A DNA stretch of 64,000 nt from Nostoc sp. UHCC 0870 (GTDB taxonomy: Bacteria; Cyanobacteriota; Cyanobacteriia; Cyanobacteriales; Nostocaceae): assembly GCF_022063185.1 (NCBI RefSeq), contig NZ_CP091913.1:1-64000 (forward strand), read 5' to 3'. Shown piece by piece: positions 27,895-37,320 of the stretch. Below the pieces are notes generated by a model. The model saw only the letters and a program-made list of their open reading frames with translations, did not search any database and was not told the DNA's origin. Positions within the stretch are counted from its first letter, which is position 1, and every line of letters starts with the position of its first letter. The translations under genes and the position numbers were made by a program.

Positions 27895-30800
27895 ATGAGT
27901 TCTGTTTTATACTCTTTATCTGAATCTGCCAATCTATACCCCACCTCAGAATTATTTTTGCGTCATCGCCTCCAAATTGTGGAAGAATTGTGGGAGTCTG
28001 TACTCAGGCAAGAATGCGGGCAGAATATGGTGGATTTGTTGCGGCAGTTGCGTGACTTATGTTCACCAGAAGGACAAGCGACAAAAGACCAAGCCATTTC
28101 TGCTGTCAAGTTGATTGAACAGTTAAATATTAACGAAGCAATTCGGGCTGCGCGGGGTTTTGCTTTGTATTTTCAGCTGATCAACATCATAGAGCAGGAA
28201 TACGAACAACGGCAGCAATTAACTCGCTATTCTGAAGCCGAACAAGAACTAGCCCATCAAGAAAATTCTCACAATATTAGCTATTCCTCTAACCAAAATG
28301 AAGATGATGTCATTTTCAATGGTTCAGGAGGAATGGACTGGCTAACTAAAAATGGTTCTTCCAGAGAACAAAACAGACAAAAAGGTACATTCGCCGCCCT
28401 GTTTCCCCTATTACACAAGTTGAATGTTCCACCCCAACAGATTCAACGCCTAATTTCCCATTTGGATGTGCGTTTGGTATTCACAGCCCACCCGACAGAA
28501 ATTGTCCGCCACACCATTCGGGATAAACAACGGCAAGTAGTCAAATTACTACAACAACTGGATGCGGTAGAAAACCGGAAGAGTGAAGGCGGTGGCTATC
28601 CTTGGGAAGCTGGAGAAATCCGCGAAAAATTAATGGAAGAAATTCGCCTCTGGTGGCGCACTGATGAACTGCACCAGTTTAAACCCACGGTGCTAGATGA
28701 AGTAGATTATGCTCTGCACTACTTCCAAGAAGTCTTATTTGATGGTATCCCCCAACTATATAAACGCTTCAAGTACGCTTTGGGGAAAACATTTCCTTGG
28801 TTAGAACCACCAAGTACAGATTTTTGCTCCTTTGGTTCTTGGGTGGGTTCAGATAGAGATGGGAATCCATCTGTCACCCCGGAAGTTACCTGGCAAACAG
28901 CCTGCTATCAGCGCAAAATGGTGCTGGAGAGATATATCAAGTCAGTTACACAATTAATTGAATTACTGAGTATCTCCATGCACTGGAGCGATGTTTTACC
29001 AGATTTGCTGGAATCTTTAGAGTTAGATCAATCCCAATTAAGTGACGTTTACGACGCATTGGCTTTAAGATATCGCCAAGAACCCTATCGTCTCAAACTA
29101 TCTTATGTCCTGAAGCGGCTGGAAAATACCCGCGATCGCAATTTATCTTTGTACAAGGGCGAAACTCCCACCAACGAAGATAGCCCCATGTACCGTTCCG
29201 GGGCAGATTTCTTGATAGAACTGCGGATGATTCAGCGCAACTTGACGGAAACTGGCTTAAGTTGCCGAGAATTGGATAATCTCATCTGTCAAGTCGAAAT
29301 TTTTGACTTTAACCTCACCCAGCTAGACATCCGCCAAGAATCTTCCAGACATTCGGATGCTTTAAACGAGATTCTGGAATACTTGCAACTTTTACCCCAA
29401 TCTTACAATGACCTCTCAGAAGAACAGCGCGTTGAATGGTTAACCAGTGAACTGCAAACCCGCCGCCCATTAATTTCGTCAGAACTACCATTTTCTGACA
29501 AGACTAATGATGTCATTAAAACCTTTAGGGTAGTGCGATCGCTACAACAAGAATTTGGGATTAGTATCTGCAAAACTTACATTATTAGTATGTGTCGTCA
29601 AGTCAGCGACGTACTGGAAGTTTTGCTGTTAGCCAAAGAAGCCAGATTATTTGACCCCGCGATCGCAGTCGGCACAATTCAAGTTGTACCATTATTTGAA
29701 ACAGTCGAAGACTTACAACGCTCTTGCAGCGTCATGCGTCAATTGTTTGAACTGCCCTTATATCGTGCCTTATTAGCTGGTGGCTATGAAAGTGCTGAGT
29801 TAAAAGTAACGAGTGCTGAGTCAACAAACAACTCACAACTGAGTATTCAGAACTCCCTACTCACCCCCGACTTACAAGAAGTCATGCTGGGGTATTCTGA
29901 CAGCAACAAAGATTCTGGCTTCTTAAGTAGTAACTGGGAAATTCACAAAGCCCAAAAATCCTTGCAGAAAATCGCCGAAGCATACGGTATACATCTGCGG
30001 ATTTTCCACGGGCGCGGCGGTTCAGTAGGAAGAGGAGGCGGCCCAGCCCATGAAGCGATTTTGGCGCAACCAGGGCATAGTATCAATGGCCGCATCAAAA
30101 TTACTGAACAAGGGGAAGTATTGGCTTCTAAATACTCCTTGCTGGACTTGGCTTTATACAACCTCGAAACCATTACTACAGCAGTAATTCAAGCCAGTTT
30201 ACTACGTACAGGGTTTGATGATATCGAACCTTGGAATGAAATAATGGAAGAATTGGCAGCGCGATCGCGGCAGCATTATCGTGGTTTAATCTACGAACAG
30301 CCAGATTTTATTGACTTCTTCCACCAAGTCACCCCCATTGAAGAAATTAGCCAACTACAAATTAGTTCCCGTCCCGCCCGTCGTCCCTCTGGTAAAAAAG
30401 ACTTAAGCAGTCTCCGCGCCATCCCTTGGGTATTTAGCTGGACACAAACCCGCGTTTTGCTCCCTTCTTGGTACGGTGTAGGTACAGCTTTACAAGAATT
30501 TTTGGGTACAGAACCAGAAGAACACCTGAAATTACTCCGCTACTTTTACGTGAAGTGGCCGTTCTTCAAAATGGTCATTTCCAAAGCTGAAATGACACTA
30601 GCGAAAGTAGATATGCAAATGGCGCATCACTACGTTCAGGAATTATCTAACCCTGAAGACAAACCCCGATTTGAGAAAGTATTTGAGCAAATCGCCAGTG
30701 AATTCTATCTCACTAGGGATTTAGTTCTCAAAATCACTGACCATAGTCGGTTATTAGATGGTGATCCTGTGCTACAACGTTCTGTACAGTTACGTAACGG

Positions 30801-30972
30801 TACAATTGTCCCCCTTGGTTTTATCCAAGTTTCTCTCCTCAAACGCCTGCGCCAGTCAAAAAATATTGCTACCTCCGGCGTAATTCATTCACGTTACAGC
30901 AAAGGCGAGTTACTCAGAGGCGCATTATTAACTATTAACGGTATCGCTGCGGGAATGAGAAATACAGGTTGA
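27895..30972 (+). CDS. ppc: Phosphoenolpyruvate carboxylase
   Basis: Catalyses PEP plus bicarbonate to oxaloacetate and phosphate, the anaplerotic step feeding nitrogen assimilation. Key motifs are present: [20 protein letters not shown] (catalytic His), [42 protein letters not shown] and the C-terminal [14 protein letters not shown]...[10 protein letters not shown]. The 1025-residue length is at the upper end for the family. Two low-complexity segments account for this: about residues 118-165 and residues about 632-657, the second encoded by DNA resembling the ACTCAGC repeat family. Neither touches a catalytic motif. A 40-bp repeat begins 2 bases after the stop. Confidence 0.97.
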   Translation: MSSVLYSLSESANLYPTSELFLRHRLQIVEELWESVLRQECGQNMVDLLRQLRDLCSPEGQATKDQAISAVKLIEQLNINEAIRAARGFALYFQLINIIEQEYEQRQQLTRYSEAEQELAHQENSHNISYSSNQNEDDVIFNGSGGMDWLTKNGSSREQNRQKGTFAALFPLLHKLNVPPQQIQRLISHLDVRLVFTAHPTEIVRHTIRDKQRQVVKLLQQLDAVENRKSEGGGYPWEAGEIREKLMEEIRLWWRTDELHQFKPTVLDEVDYALHYFQEVLFDGIPQLYKRFKYALGKTFPWLEPPSTDFCSFGSWVGSDRDGNPSVTPEVTWQTACYQRKMVLERYIKSVTQLIELLSISMHWSDVLPDLLESLELDQSQLSDVYDALALRYRQEPYRLKLSYVLKRLENTRDRNLSLYKGETPTNEDSPMYRSGADFLIELRMIQRNLTETGLSCRELDNLICQVEIFDFNLTQLDIRQESSRHSDALNEILEYLQLLPQSYNDLSEEQRVEWLTSELQTRRPLISSELPFSDKTNDVIKTFRVVRSLQQEFGISICKTYIISMCRQVSDVLEVLLLAKEARLFDPAIAVGTIQVVPLFETVEDLQRSCSVMRQLFELPLYRALLAGGYESAELKVTSAESTNNSQLSIQNSLLTPDLQEVMLGYSDSNKDSGFLSSNWEIHKAQKSLQKIAEAYGIHLRIFHGRGGSVGRGGGPAHEAILAQPGHSINGRIKITEQGEVLASKYSLLDLALYNLETITTAVIQASLLRTGFDDIEPWNEIMEELAARSRQHYRGLIYEQPDFIDFFHQVTPIEEISQLQISSRPARRPSGKKDLSSLRAIPWVFSWTQTRVLLPSWYGVGTALQEFLGTEPEEHLKLLRYFYVKWPFFKMVISKAEMTLAKVDMQMAHHYVQELSNPEDKPRFEKVFEQIASEFYLTRDLVLKITDHSRLLDGDPVLQRSVQLRNGTIVPLGFIQVSLLKRLRQSKNIATSGVIHSRYSKGELLRGALLTINGIAAGMRNTG

Positions 30973-30974
30973 AA

Positions 30975-31014
30975 AGTGCTGTTAGCGGTAGCGCGGCGTT
31001 TAGCCGGTGCTGAG
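30975..31014 (-). repeat. 40-bp repeat, inverted copy of 16311-16350
   Basis: Exact reverse complement of the 40-bp unit in the heptamer array near the phytochrome genes, here two bases after the ppc stop codon. It is GC-rich relative to its surroundings (GCGGTAGCGCGGCG core). Confidence 0.95.
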
Positions 31015-31102
31015 TTTGGTAAACAGTCAATAGTCAAAAACCATTTATGTTGACTGTTGACTGTTGATATCAATTTTCTATGAAATTGCACCAAATAAAT
31101 AA

Positions 31103-31132
31103 TGTAGAGACGTTGCATGAAACGTCTCTACA
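31103..31132. terminator. TGTAGAGACGTT palindrome
   Basis: A perfect 12-bp stem (31103-31114 with 31121-31132) and a 6-base loop. No T-run follows. Degenerate or half copies occur at about 13104 and 37176, so it is a repeat family; it may also end the ppc transcript. Confidence 0.5.
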
Positions 31133-31152
31133 GTGCTAATAAATAATGATTT

Positions 31153-31413
31153 ATGACTAAAAATCCAATTTTAATTTGTACCTTTCTAGCACTAACATCA
31201 GGATTTTTCGGCAGTTATATTGGCGGACAAATCACTTTGATGCTGCATAGCCAAAAGTGTCAAAATCAGTCTTGGGCATTACAACAAATGTGCCAAGTTT
31301 GGATAACACCCGGCGCAACATGGAAAGGTAGTACAACAGGTATTTGGACAGGGACAATATTAGGTGCTTTTGTTGGTGGTTTGGTAATACGAGAGAAGCG
31401 ACATCACTGGTAA
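31153..31413 (+). CDS. Small two-span membrane protein, unknown
   Basis: An 86-residue protein with an N-terminal hydrophobic segment (ILICTFLALTSGFFGSYIGG) and a second near the C-terminus (GIWTGTILGAFVGGLVI), ending in a basic tail. Both helices are Gly-rich. Two Cys residues lie in the loop (HSQKCQNQS, ALQQMCQVW). I recognise no family. It lies 31 bp before a DUF4090-like gene on the same strand, so the two may be co-transcribed. Confidence 0.6.
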   Translation: MTKNPILICTFLALTSGFFGSYIGGQITLMLHSQKCQNQSWALQQMCQVWITPGATWKGSTTGIWTGTILGAFVGGLVIREKRHHW

Positions 31414-31444
31414 GATATACCTATAACTTTAAGAAAAAACTACC

Positions 31445-31750
31445 ATGACTGCTGATACTAACCAAGTAAATACCGCTACCAAGGGTGCTGATGCTATTGA
31501 TGAAGCGATCGCTAAAGGCATCGATTTTGATGGTACACCGATTCCAGCAGCAAAGTTAGACCTATACACCAAAGTCATGGCATTAGAAGCCAACAGACAG
31601 CGTAGTGGTGTATCTAATACTATGCGATCGCGCATCATTCGCATTGGGGCAAAACACATCCCTCAACCAGAACTCGATCAATTACTCATAGAAGCAGGCT
31701 TTGCACCCCTAAAAGAAAAAGATATTGCTTTTTTCTACGGCGGTAAGTAA
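31445..31750 (+). CDS. DUF4090-like small cyanobacterial protein
   Basis: A 101-residue soluble protein. The sequence (AIDEAIAKGIDFDGTPIP, VMALEANRQRSGVSNTMRSR, GFAPLKEKDIAFFYGGK) fits the DUF4090 family as I remember it, a protein conserved in cyanobacteria with no assigned function. A HIP1 octamer is in the coding sequence. The ATG at 31445 is the only good start. It follows the small membrane protein at 31 bp. Confidence 0.75.
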   Translation: MTADTNQVNTATKGADAIDEAIAKGIDFDGTPIPAAKLDLYTKVMALEANRQRSGVSNTMRSRIIRIGAKHIPQPELDQLLIEAGFAPLKEKDIAFFYGGK

Positions 31751-32035
31751 GTTTGAGCGTAGGCGGAGCATCGCCTACGCTCATCTTTGTGAGTGAGCGC
31801 AATGCTAAAATAAGCGCAAAAAATTCAATTCATTGCTGAAGAGAAAGAAGAGGTAATATCTTTCTTTTAGCAGATGAAAAAATATTATAAAGATATAAAG
31901 CAATAGTAAATAGGAAACCCAACCTATTTTTTGCAAAGATTAAATAACTTAATAAATATGAAATATAAGTAGCAAATCTATCATTTGTTATTAGCAAGTA
32001 ATTTTATAGTTAATCTCAGAGAGTGGATAACATAA

Positions 32036-32890
32036 ATGCTTGCAAAAAATCAAGGTACAGTTGTTATTACAGGCGCATCAACAGGAATTGGTGAAGCCTG
32101 CGCTTTGCGTTTAGACAAATTAGGATTTTGTGTCTTTGCTGGTGTGCGTAAAGATTCTGATGCTCAAAAACTTCAACAAAAAGCCTCTCAAAGACTTATC
32201 CCTATTTTTTTAGATGTTACTGATGCTGATTCCATTGCATTTGCAGTTGAGACAGTAAAAAATACAGTTGGTGATGAAATTTTCGGTTTAGTAAATAACG
32301 CTGGAATCGCCGTTCCTGGCCCATTAGAACTATTACCAATTGCCGATTTTGAACAACAAATGCAAGTTAATGTCACCGGACAACTAGCAGTCACACAAGC
32401 ATTTCTGGGGTTATTGCGCCAAGGTCAAGGACGAATTGTCAATATGGGTTCTATTAGCGGTAGAAGTGCTGCGCCCTTTCTTGGTGCTTACAATGCTTCC
32501 AAATTTGCACTTGAAGCACTCACCGATGTGATGCGTATGGAGTTACGACCTTGGGGAATTTCCGTTTCAATTATAGAACCAGGTGCGATTGCGACCCCCA
32601 TTTGGGAAAAGTCTTTCACTCAAGCTGATACAGCAAAGCAAAATTTATCACCATCTGCCCTAAATCTCTACGGTCATGCGCTGACTGCTGTCCGTAAACA
32701 AGTAGGAATTCTGGCATCGAAGAGTATTTCATCGGATATTGTAGCTGATGCTGTTATTCACGCACTCACAGCAAAAAAACCAAAGACACGCTATCTCATT
32801 GGTCAAGACGCGAAAATAGGAGCATTCCTCAAGTATCTTTTGCCTGATAGATTGTATGACCGTGTAATTTTATATTCAATGGGTTTATAG
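32036..32890 (+). CDS. Short-chain dehydrogenase/reductase
   Basis: A classical SDR of 284 residues: NAD(P)-binding TGASTGIG near residue 14, NNAG near 91, catalytic Ser in GSISGRSAAP, and YNASK with the catalytic Tyr/Lys near 151-155. The C-terminal segment is longer than the minimal SDR and resembles retinol-dehydrogenase-like members. The substrate is not predictable. The gene is monocistronic. It lies after a 285-bp AT-rich region with no recognised feature. Confidence 0.9.
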   Translation: MLAKNQGTVVITGASTGIGEACALRLDKLGFCVFAGVRKDSDAQKLQQKASQRLIPIFLDVTDADSIAFAVETVKNTVGDEIFGLVNNAGIAVPGPLELLPIADFEQQMQVNVTGQLAVTQAFLGLLRQGQGRIVNMGSISGRSAAPFLGAYNASKFALEALTDVMRMELRPWGISVSIIEPGAIATPIWEKSFTQADTAKQNLSPSALNLYGHALTAVRKQVGILASKSISSDIVADAVIHALTAKKPKTRYLIGQDAKIGAFLKYLLPDRLYDRVILYSMGL

Positions 32891-33014
32891 ATAATTTGCG
32901 ATCGCACATAGGGCGACTAATTTTTTGTTCTGAATCTCAAGGATTGCAATTCGTCTGCGATATTTTACCGAGATTCTTTCTTAGGGTGTGTTAAACCAAT
33001 TCGCAATTCAATTC

Positions 33015-33443
33015 CTAATCACTCGGTTTATTAAACACTTCTAAAATCTGACGACAAACTTGTTTTAGTTTCTCTGTGACTTCGGGAGAAGGGATACACT
33101 CACCGACAAAACTCCAAGTTTCTACTGTCGAAAGTCGCCACACCTCACCCCGATGGTCAAACCCAGCTACCTCTAAGCCAATAGCCCGTCGTAATTTCGT
33201 GATGGGGTCTTGGTGAAACCGAATTTGAATTAGAACGCTGCGACTGCGCCAAGATTTACTGACACCTGGAAAATGAAACCCTATATCTATAGAGTCTGGA
33301 TCAACTAATTCTCTGGTGTCTGGGTCATTTTTCCAGGGTTTTAAATCTGATTTAGCATCAGGAAACTCGAATTTGAACAAGTTAACTGCTGTAGCAATCT
33401 TGCTGGCGAGTTCAAGGTTGGTTGCCTGTTCAGCTGCATTCAC
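33015..33443 (-). CDS. Conserved cyanobacterial hypothetical protein (142 aa)
   Basis: A soluble protein with an N-terminal helical segment (AAEQATNLELASKIATAVNLF) and a beta-rich body with SWRSRSVLIQIRFHQDP and GFDHRGEVWRLSTVETW. There is no signal peptide, membrane span or known motif. Codon use is like that of its neighbours. The upstream region carries G-rich tandem repeats. I do not recognise a function. Confidence 0.6.
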   Translation of the reverse strand: MNAAEQATNLELASKIATAVNLFKFEFPDAKSDLKPWKNDPDTRELVDPDSIDIGFHFPGVSKSWRSRSVLIQIRFHQDPITKLRRAIGLEVAGFDHRGEVWRLSTVETWSFVGECIPSPEVTEKLKQVCRQILEVFNKPSD

Positions 33444-34330
33444 GAAAAAACACTCCTTGATGTGGACTGAATTAAAGGTGGGGGAGTGGGGAGTAGGGAG
33501 TAGGGACTGTGGACGGGGAATTTTAGATTTTGGATTTTGGATTGAATAATCTAAAATTCACTCATTGCAAATCCAAAATTGAAAAGCTGGGGACTGGGTA
33601 TTAGGTCAATTATCCAGCCTTTAGCCTCTATCCTCTAGCCTTTAATCTCTAATTAAGTAATTGTACTTAAAAATTTTACCAAAATAGCTCGTACTGAGCT
33701 TTTTGTGGAAAATAGCAAGAGATATATTAAAAATTTTCTCCAAAATCATTTGCTGGTAGGAATCCCCAATGAATTATTCAGGGTTGGTAACAGGCTTGCC
33801 CCGAATCAAGTAAGCTCAATATTTTTAATTTTTGCTTCTGATATTTGAGACATTTTTTACCCTCAAAATTTTTGAGTTTTTTTGATTGTCTCACTTCTGG
33901 TATCGCCCATAAATCAGCATCATAAAACAATCTATGTTTAGTTTTGTGAAAGGACTGAAACCAAGCATTTATGAGCTTTTTCCCGACTTTATACTTCGCA
34001 ATCTAGGTTTATTCTTAATACCGAATTACTTAAAGATTATGAGTATTTTTATTTACTCGTATCACAGCAGCATTACGTAATATATTGCACTACATTATGA
34101 AGTGCGGAATGTGGGTTTAAAAAAACCTTGAATTTTCGGTTTGAGAAACTAAGTCTCAGTTAGAGTTAAGCCAAAAGGCAAAGGACATTTTACCCCAATG
34201 CCCAATGCCCAATTACGTAAAGCCTGCGGCATAGCTGCGCTTAGAGCGTAGCGGGGCGCAGCCAATTACGAGTTACGTTAGCGGAGCGGGGCGTTAGCCC
34301 ATTACAAATTACGAATTATTTGGAGGATTG
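33444..34330. other. Repeat-rich intergenic region, about 890 bases
   Basis: No credible gene. From left: a GGGGAGT/AGGGAGT tandem array (33480-33508); ATCCAAAATC-type repeats (33520-33580); a low-GC stretch (33650-34110) with nothing recognised; and a composite repeat (34195-34318) with GCGTAGCGGGGCGCAGCC and GTTAGCGGAGCGGGGCGTTAGCC units interleaved with TTACGAATTAC-type units. It ends at GGAGG, the ribosome-binding site of the next gene. Confidence 0.7.
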
Positions 34331-37126
34331 ATGCAAAAGTCTCTCAAGCCCAGCGATGCAAGTATAGATCGCGCTTATGATATTTTGCAGGCAGAGAAGG
34401 TCAATCCTCTCAATGCCATCTTTGCACCCCAGAGTGTCGCGGTGATTGGTGCTAGCGAAAAAGTCGGTAGTGTCGGACGCACGATTTTATGGAACTTAAT
34501 TAGCAGTCCCTTTGGTGGTACTGTTTACCCTGTCAATCCCAAACGCCATAGTGTTCTCGGTATCAAAGCCTATCCCTCTATTGCGGATATTCCCGAAACT
34601 GTTGATTTAGCAGTAATTGCTACCCCAGCCTCCACCGTTCCAGGAGTCATTGCTGATTGTGTCGCAGCAGGGGTAAAGGGGGCAATTATTATTTCCGCAG
34701 GTTTTAAAGAAGCTGGTGCGGAGGGTATAGCCTTAGAACAGCAAATTTTAGAGCAAGCACGGCGCGGCAATATCCGCATTATCGGCCCTAATTGCTTGGG
34801 TGTAATGAGTCCCCAAAGCGGTCTAAATGCTACTTTTGCCAGTGCAATGGCTCGTTCTGGTAATGTCGGCTTTATCAGTCAAAGTGGGGCATTGTGTACT
34901 GCCATCCTTGATTGGAGTGTGCGGGAAAATGTCGGTTTTAGTGCTTTCGTTTCCATCGGCTCAATGCTAGATGTGGGTTGGGGTGATTTGATTTATTACC
35001 TCGGTGATGACCCGCAAACGAAAAGTATAGTCATTTACATGGAATCCATTGGTGATGCGCGGTCTTTTATCTCCGCCGCGAGGGAAGTCGCACTTACCAA
35101 ACCAATCATTGTCATTAAAGCCGGACGTACAGCCGCCGCCGCCAAAGCCGCCGCCTCCCATACAGGGGCTTTAGCTGGTAGTGATGCCGTCTTGGATGCA
35201 GCTTTCCGGCGTTGTGGAGTGTTGCGGGTTGATAGTATTTCTGATTTGTTCGATATGGCGGAGGTACTGGCAAAACAACCCCGTCCCAAAGGGCCAAAAT
35301 TAACAATTCTCACCAATGCTGGGGGGCCTGGGGTACTAGCGACTGATGCACTCATCGAGGCTGGCGGGGAACTGGCGACAATTTCCCCGGAAATCATTAC
35401 CTCCCTGGACCAAATTTTGCCGAAACACTGGAGTCACAGCAACCCAATTGATATTCTCGGTGATGCTGACCCCCAACGCTACACCCAAGCTTTAGAAATT
35501 GCTGCCAAAGATCCCCACAGTGATGGTTTACTGGTAATTCTCACACCCCAAGCCATGACTGACCCCACCCAAACGGCAGAACAGTTAAAACCCTACGCCC
35601 AAATTGCCGGTAAACCCATCTTAGCTAGTTGGATGGGGGGTGCAGATGTGGCAGATGGGGAGATGATACTTAATAGCCAACGCATCCCTACCTATCCTTA
35701 TCCAGATACGGCGGCGCGGGTGTTTAGTTATATGTGGCAATCTAGCTATAACTTACGCGGTATCTACGAAACTCCGGTATTACCTACAATTGATGCTGAT
35801 ACTGGCATTCCCTATCGCCACTTAGTCGAGAATATCATCTCCTCGGCTCGTCAATCAGGACGGACGATTTTAACGGAATATGAATCAAAGCAGATTTTGG
35901 CAGCCTATGGTATACCCACTGTGACAACTTGTGTCGCCAAAACTGAAGATGAGGCGGTGCGATGTGCCGACAATATTGGTTATCCAGTTGTTGTCAAACT
36001 CTATTCTGAGGTCATCACCCATAAAACTGATGTCGGTGGTGTACAGTTAAACCTACAAGATGCCGATGCAGTCCGCCGCGCCTATCGCACTATTGAATCG
36101 AATGTCCAGAAATTAGAAGCTACTTTCACCCACTCCCCCCTCTTCCTGGGTGTGACAGTGCAACCAATGGTAAAAATGGACGGCTACGAACTGATTATTG
36201 GTAGTAGTTTAGATCCTCAGTTTGGCCCAGTGTTGTTATTTGGTGCTGGGGGACAATTGGTAGAAGTATTACAAGATAGCGCGATCGCACTTCCTCCCCT
36301 CAACACAACTTTAGCGCGGCGGATGATGGAACACACCAAAATTTACAAAGCCCTCAAAGGTGTGCGGGGACGGCAAAGTATTGATATGGATGCCCTTGAG
36401 CAGTTGCTGGTAGCCTTTAGTCACTTGGTAGTAGAACAGCCTTGGATTAAAGAAATTGATATTAATCCCTTGCTGGCGACTCCTCCCAACCCACAAAATC
36501 AAGGTAATGGGGGATTAATTGCTTTAGATGCGCGGGTAGTTCTCCATGAACCAGAGATGACAGCAGCACAACTACCCAAGTTAGCCATTCGTCCCTACCC
36601 TACACAATATGTAGGAGAGTGGACAATGAAAGACGGTACACCTGTAACTATCCGTCCCATTCGTCCCGAAGATGAGCCATTGTTGGTGCAATTCCACGAA
36701 ACACTCTCAGAGGAAAGCGTTTATTTCCGCTACTTCCACCTGATGAAATTAAGCCACCGCATCACCCATGAACGGCTGACACGCATTTGCTTTATTGACT
36801 ACGATCGCGAAATGGCGTTAGTAGTAGAACACCAAAATCCACAAACCGGGACACGGCAAATCTTGGGAGTTGGGCGATTAAGTAAATTACATGGGACTAA
36901 TGCAGCCGAATTTGCGATATTAGTAAGCGATCGCTATCAATGTCAGGGTATCGGTACAGAATTAGTTAGCCGATTGCTACAAGTAGGACGCGATGAGCAA
37001 ATCACACAGATCACAGCCGATATCCTCGCTGATAATAATGGGATGCAAAGAGTCTGTGAAAAACTCGGTTTCCGCGTAGCCAGCACCAGCGATACCACCG
37101 TCAGGAAAGCTGAAATTGCCCTCTAG
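34331..37126 (+). CDS. ADP-forming acyl-CoA synthetase fused to GNAT acetyltransferase
   Basis: A 931-residue fusion. In order: a CoA-binding domain ([19 protein letters not shown], residues about 25-150), succinyl-CoA-ligase-like domains with the phosphohistidine-loop [13 protein letters not shown] near residue 280, an ATP-grasp domain (about 500-735, [20 protein letters not shown]), and a C-terminal GNAT domain (about 770-931, [20 protein letters not shown]). This architecture is known in protein-lysine acetyltransferases of the Pat type and in ADP-forming acetate-CoA ligases. The catalytic His is retained here, so synthetase activity is possible; protein acetylation is the other likely role. 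GGAGG lies just upstream; an adjacent TTG at 34328 is an alternative start. Confidence 0.88.
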   Translation: MQKSLKPSDASIDRAYDILQAEKVNPLNAIFAPQSVAVIGASEKVGSVGRTILWNLISSPFGGTVYPVNPKRHSVLGIKAYPSIADIPETVDLAVIATPASTVPGVIADCVAAGVKGAIIISAGFKEAGAEGIALEQQILEQARRGNIRIIGPNCLGVMSPQSGLNATFASAMARSGNVGFISQSGALCTAILDWSVRENVGFSAFVSIGSMLDVGWGDLIYYLGDDPQTKSIVIYMESIGDARSFISAAREVALTKPIIVIKAGRTAAAAKAAASHTGALAGSDAVLDAAFRRCGVLRVDSISDLFDMAEVLAKQPRPKGPKLTILTNAGGPGVLATDALIEAGGELATISPEIITSLDQILPKHWSHSNPIDILGDADPQRYTQALEIAAKDPHSDGLLVILTPQAMTDPTQTAEQLKPYAQIAGKPILASWMGGADVADGEMILNSQRIPTYPYPDTAARVFSYMWQSSYNLRGIYETPVLPTIDADTGIPYRHLVENIISSARQSGRTILTEYESKQILAAYGIPTVTTCVAKTEDEAVRCADNIGYPVVVKLYSEVITHKTDVGGVQLNLQDADAVRRAYRTIESNVQKLEATFTHSPLFLGVTVQPMVKMDGYELIIGSSLDPQFGPVLLFGAGGQLVEVLQDSAIALPPLNTTLARRMMEHTKIYKALKGVRGRQSIDMDALEQLLVAFSHLVVEQPWIKEIDINPLLATPPNPQNQGNGGLIALDARVVLHEPEMTAAQLPKLAIRPYPTQYVGEWTMKDGTPVTIRPIRPEDEPLLVQFHETLSEESVYFRYFHLMKLSHRITHERLTRICFIDYDREMALVVEHQNPQTGTRQILGVGRLSKLHGTNAAEFAILVSDRYQCQGIGTELVSRLLQVGRDEQITQITADILADNNGMQRVCEKLGFRVASTSDTTVRKAEIAL

Positions 37127-37320
37127 CTGTATTGATACCGTTTCTTAATGAAGATGCGCTTTATTCTGGACTGTAGAAACGTTCCATGCAATGTCTCTGC
37201 ATATTTATTCCCCTTCCCTAGTAGGGAAGGGGGTTAGGGGGTTAGGTTTTCCACATAACGTAAAAAGTCAGCAATCCCGACGACCTAAAAATCAGGACTG
37301 GAGGGCATTTTAATGCAATT

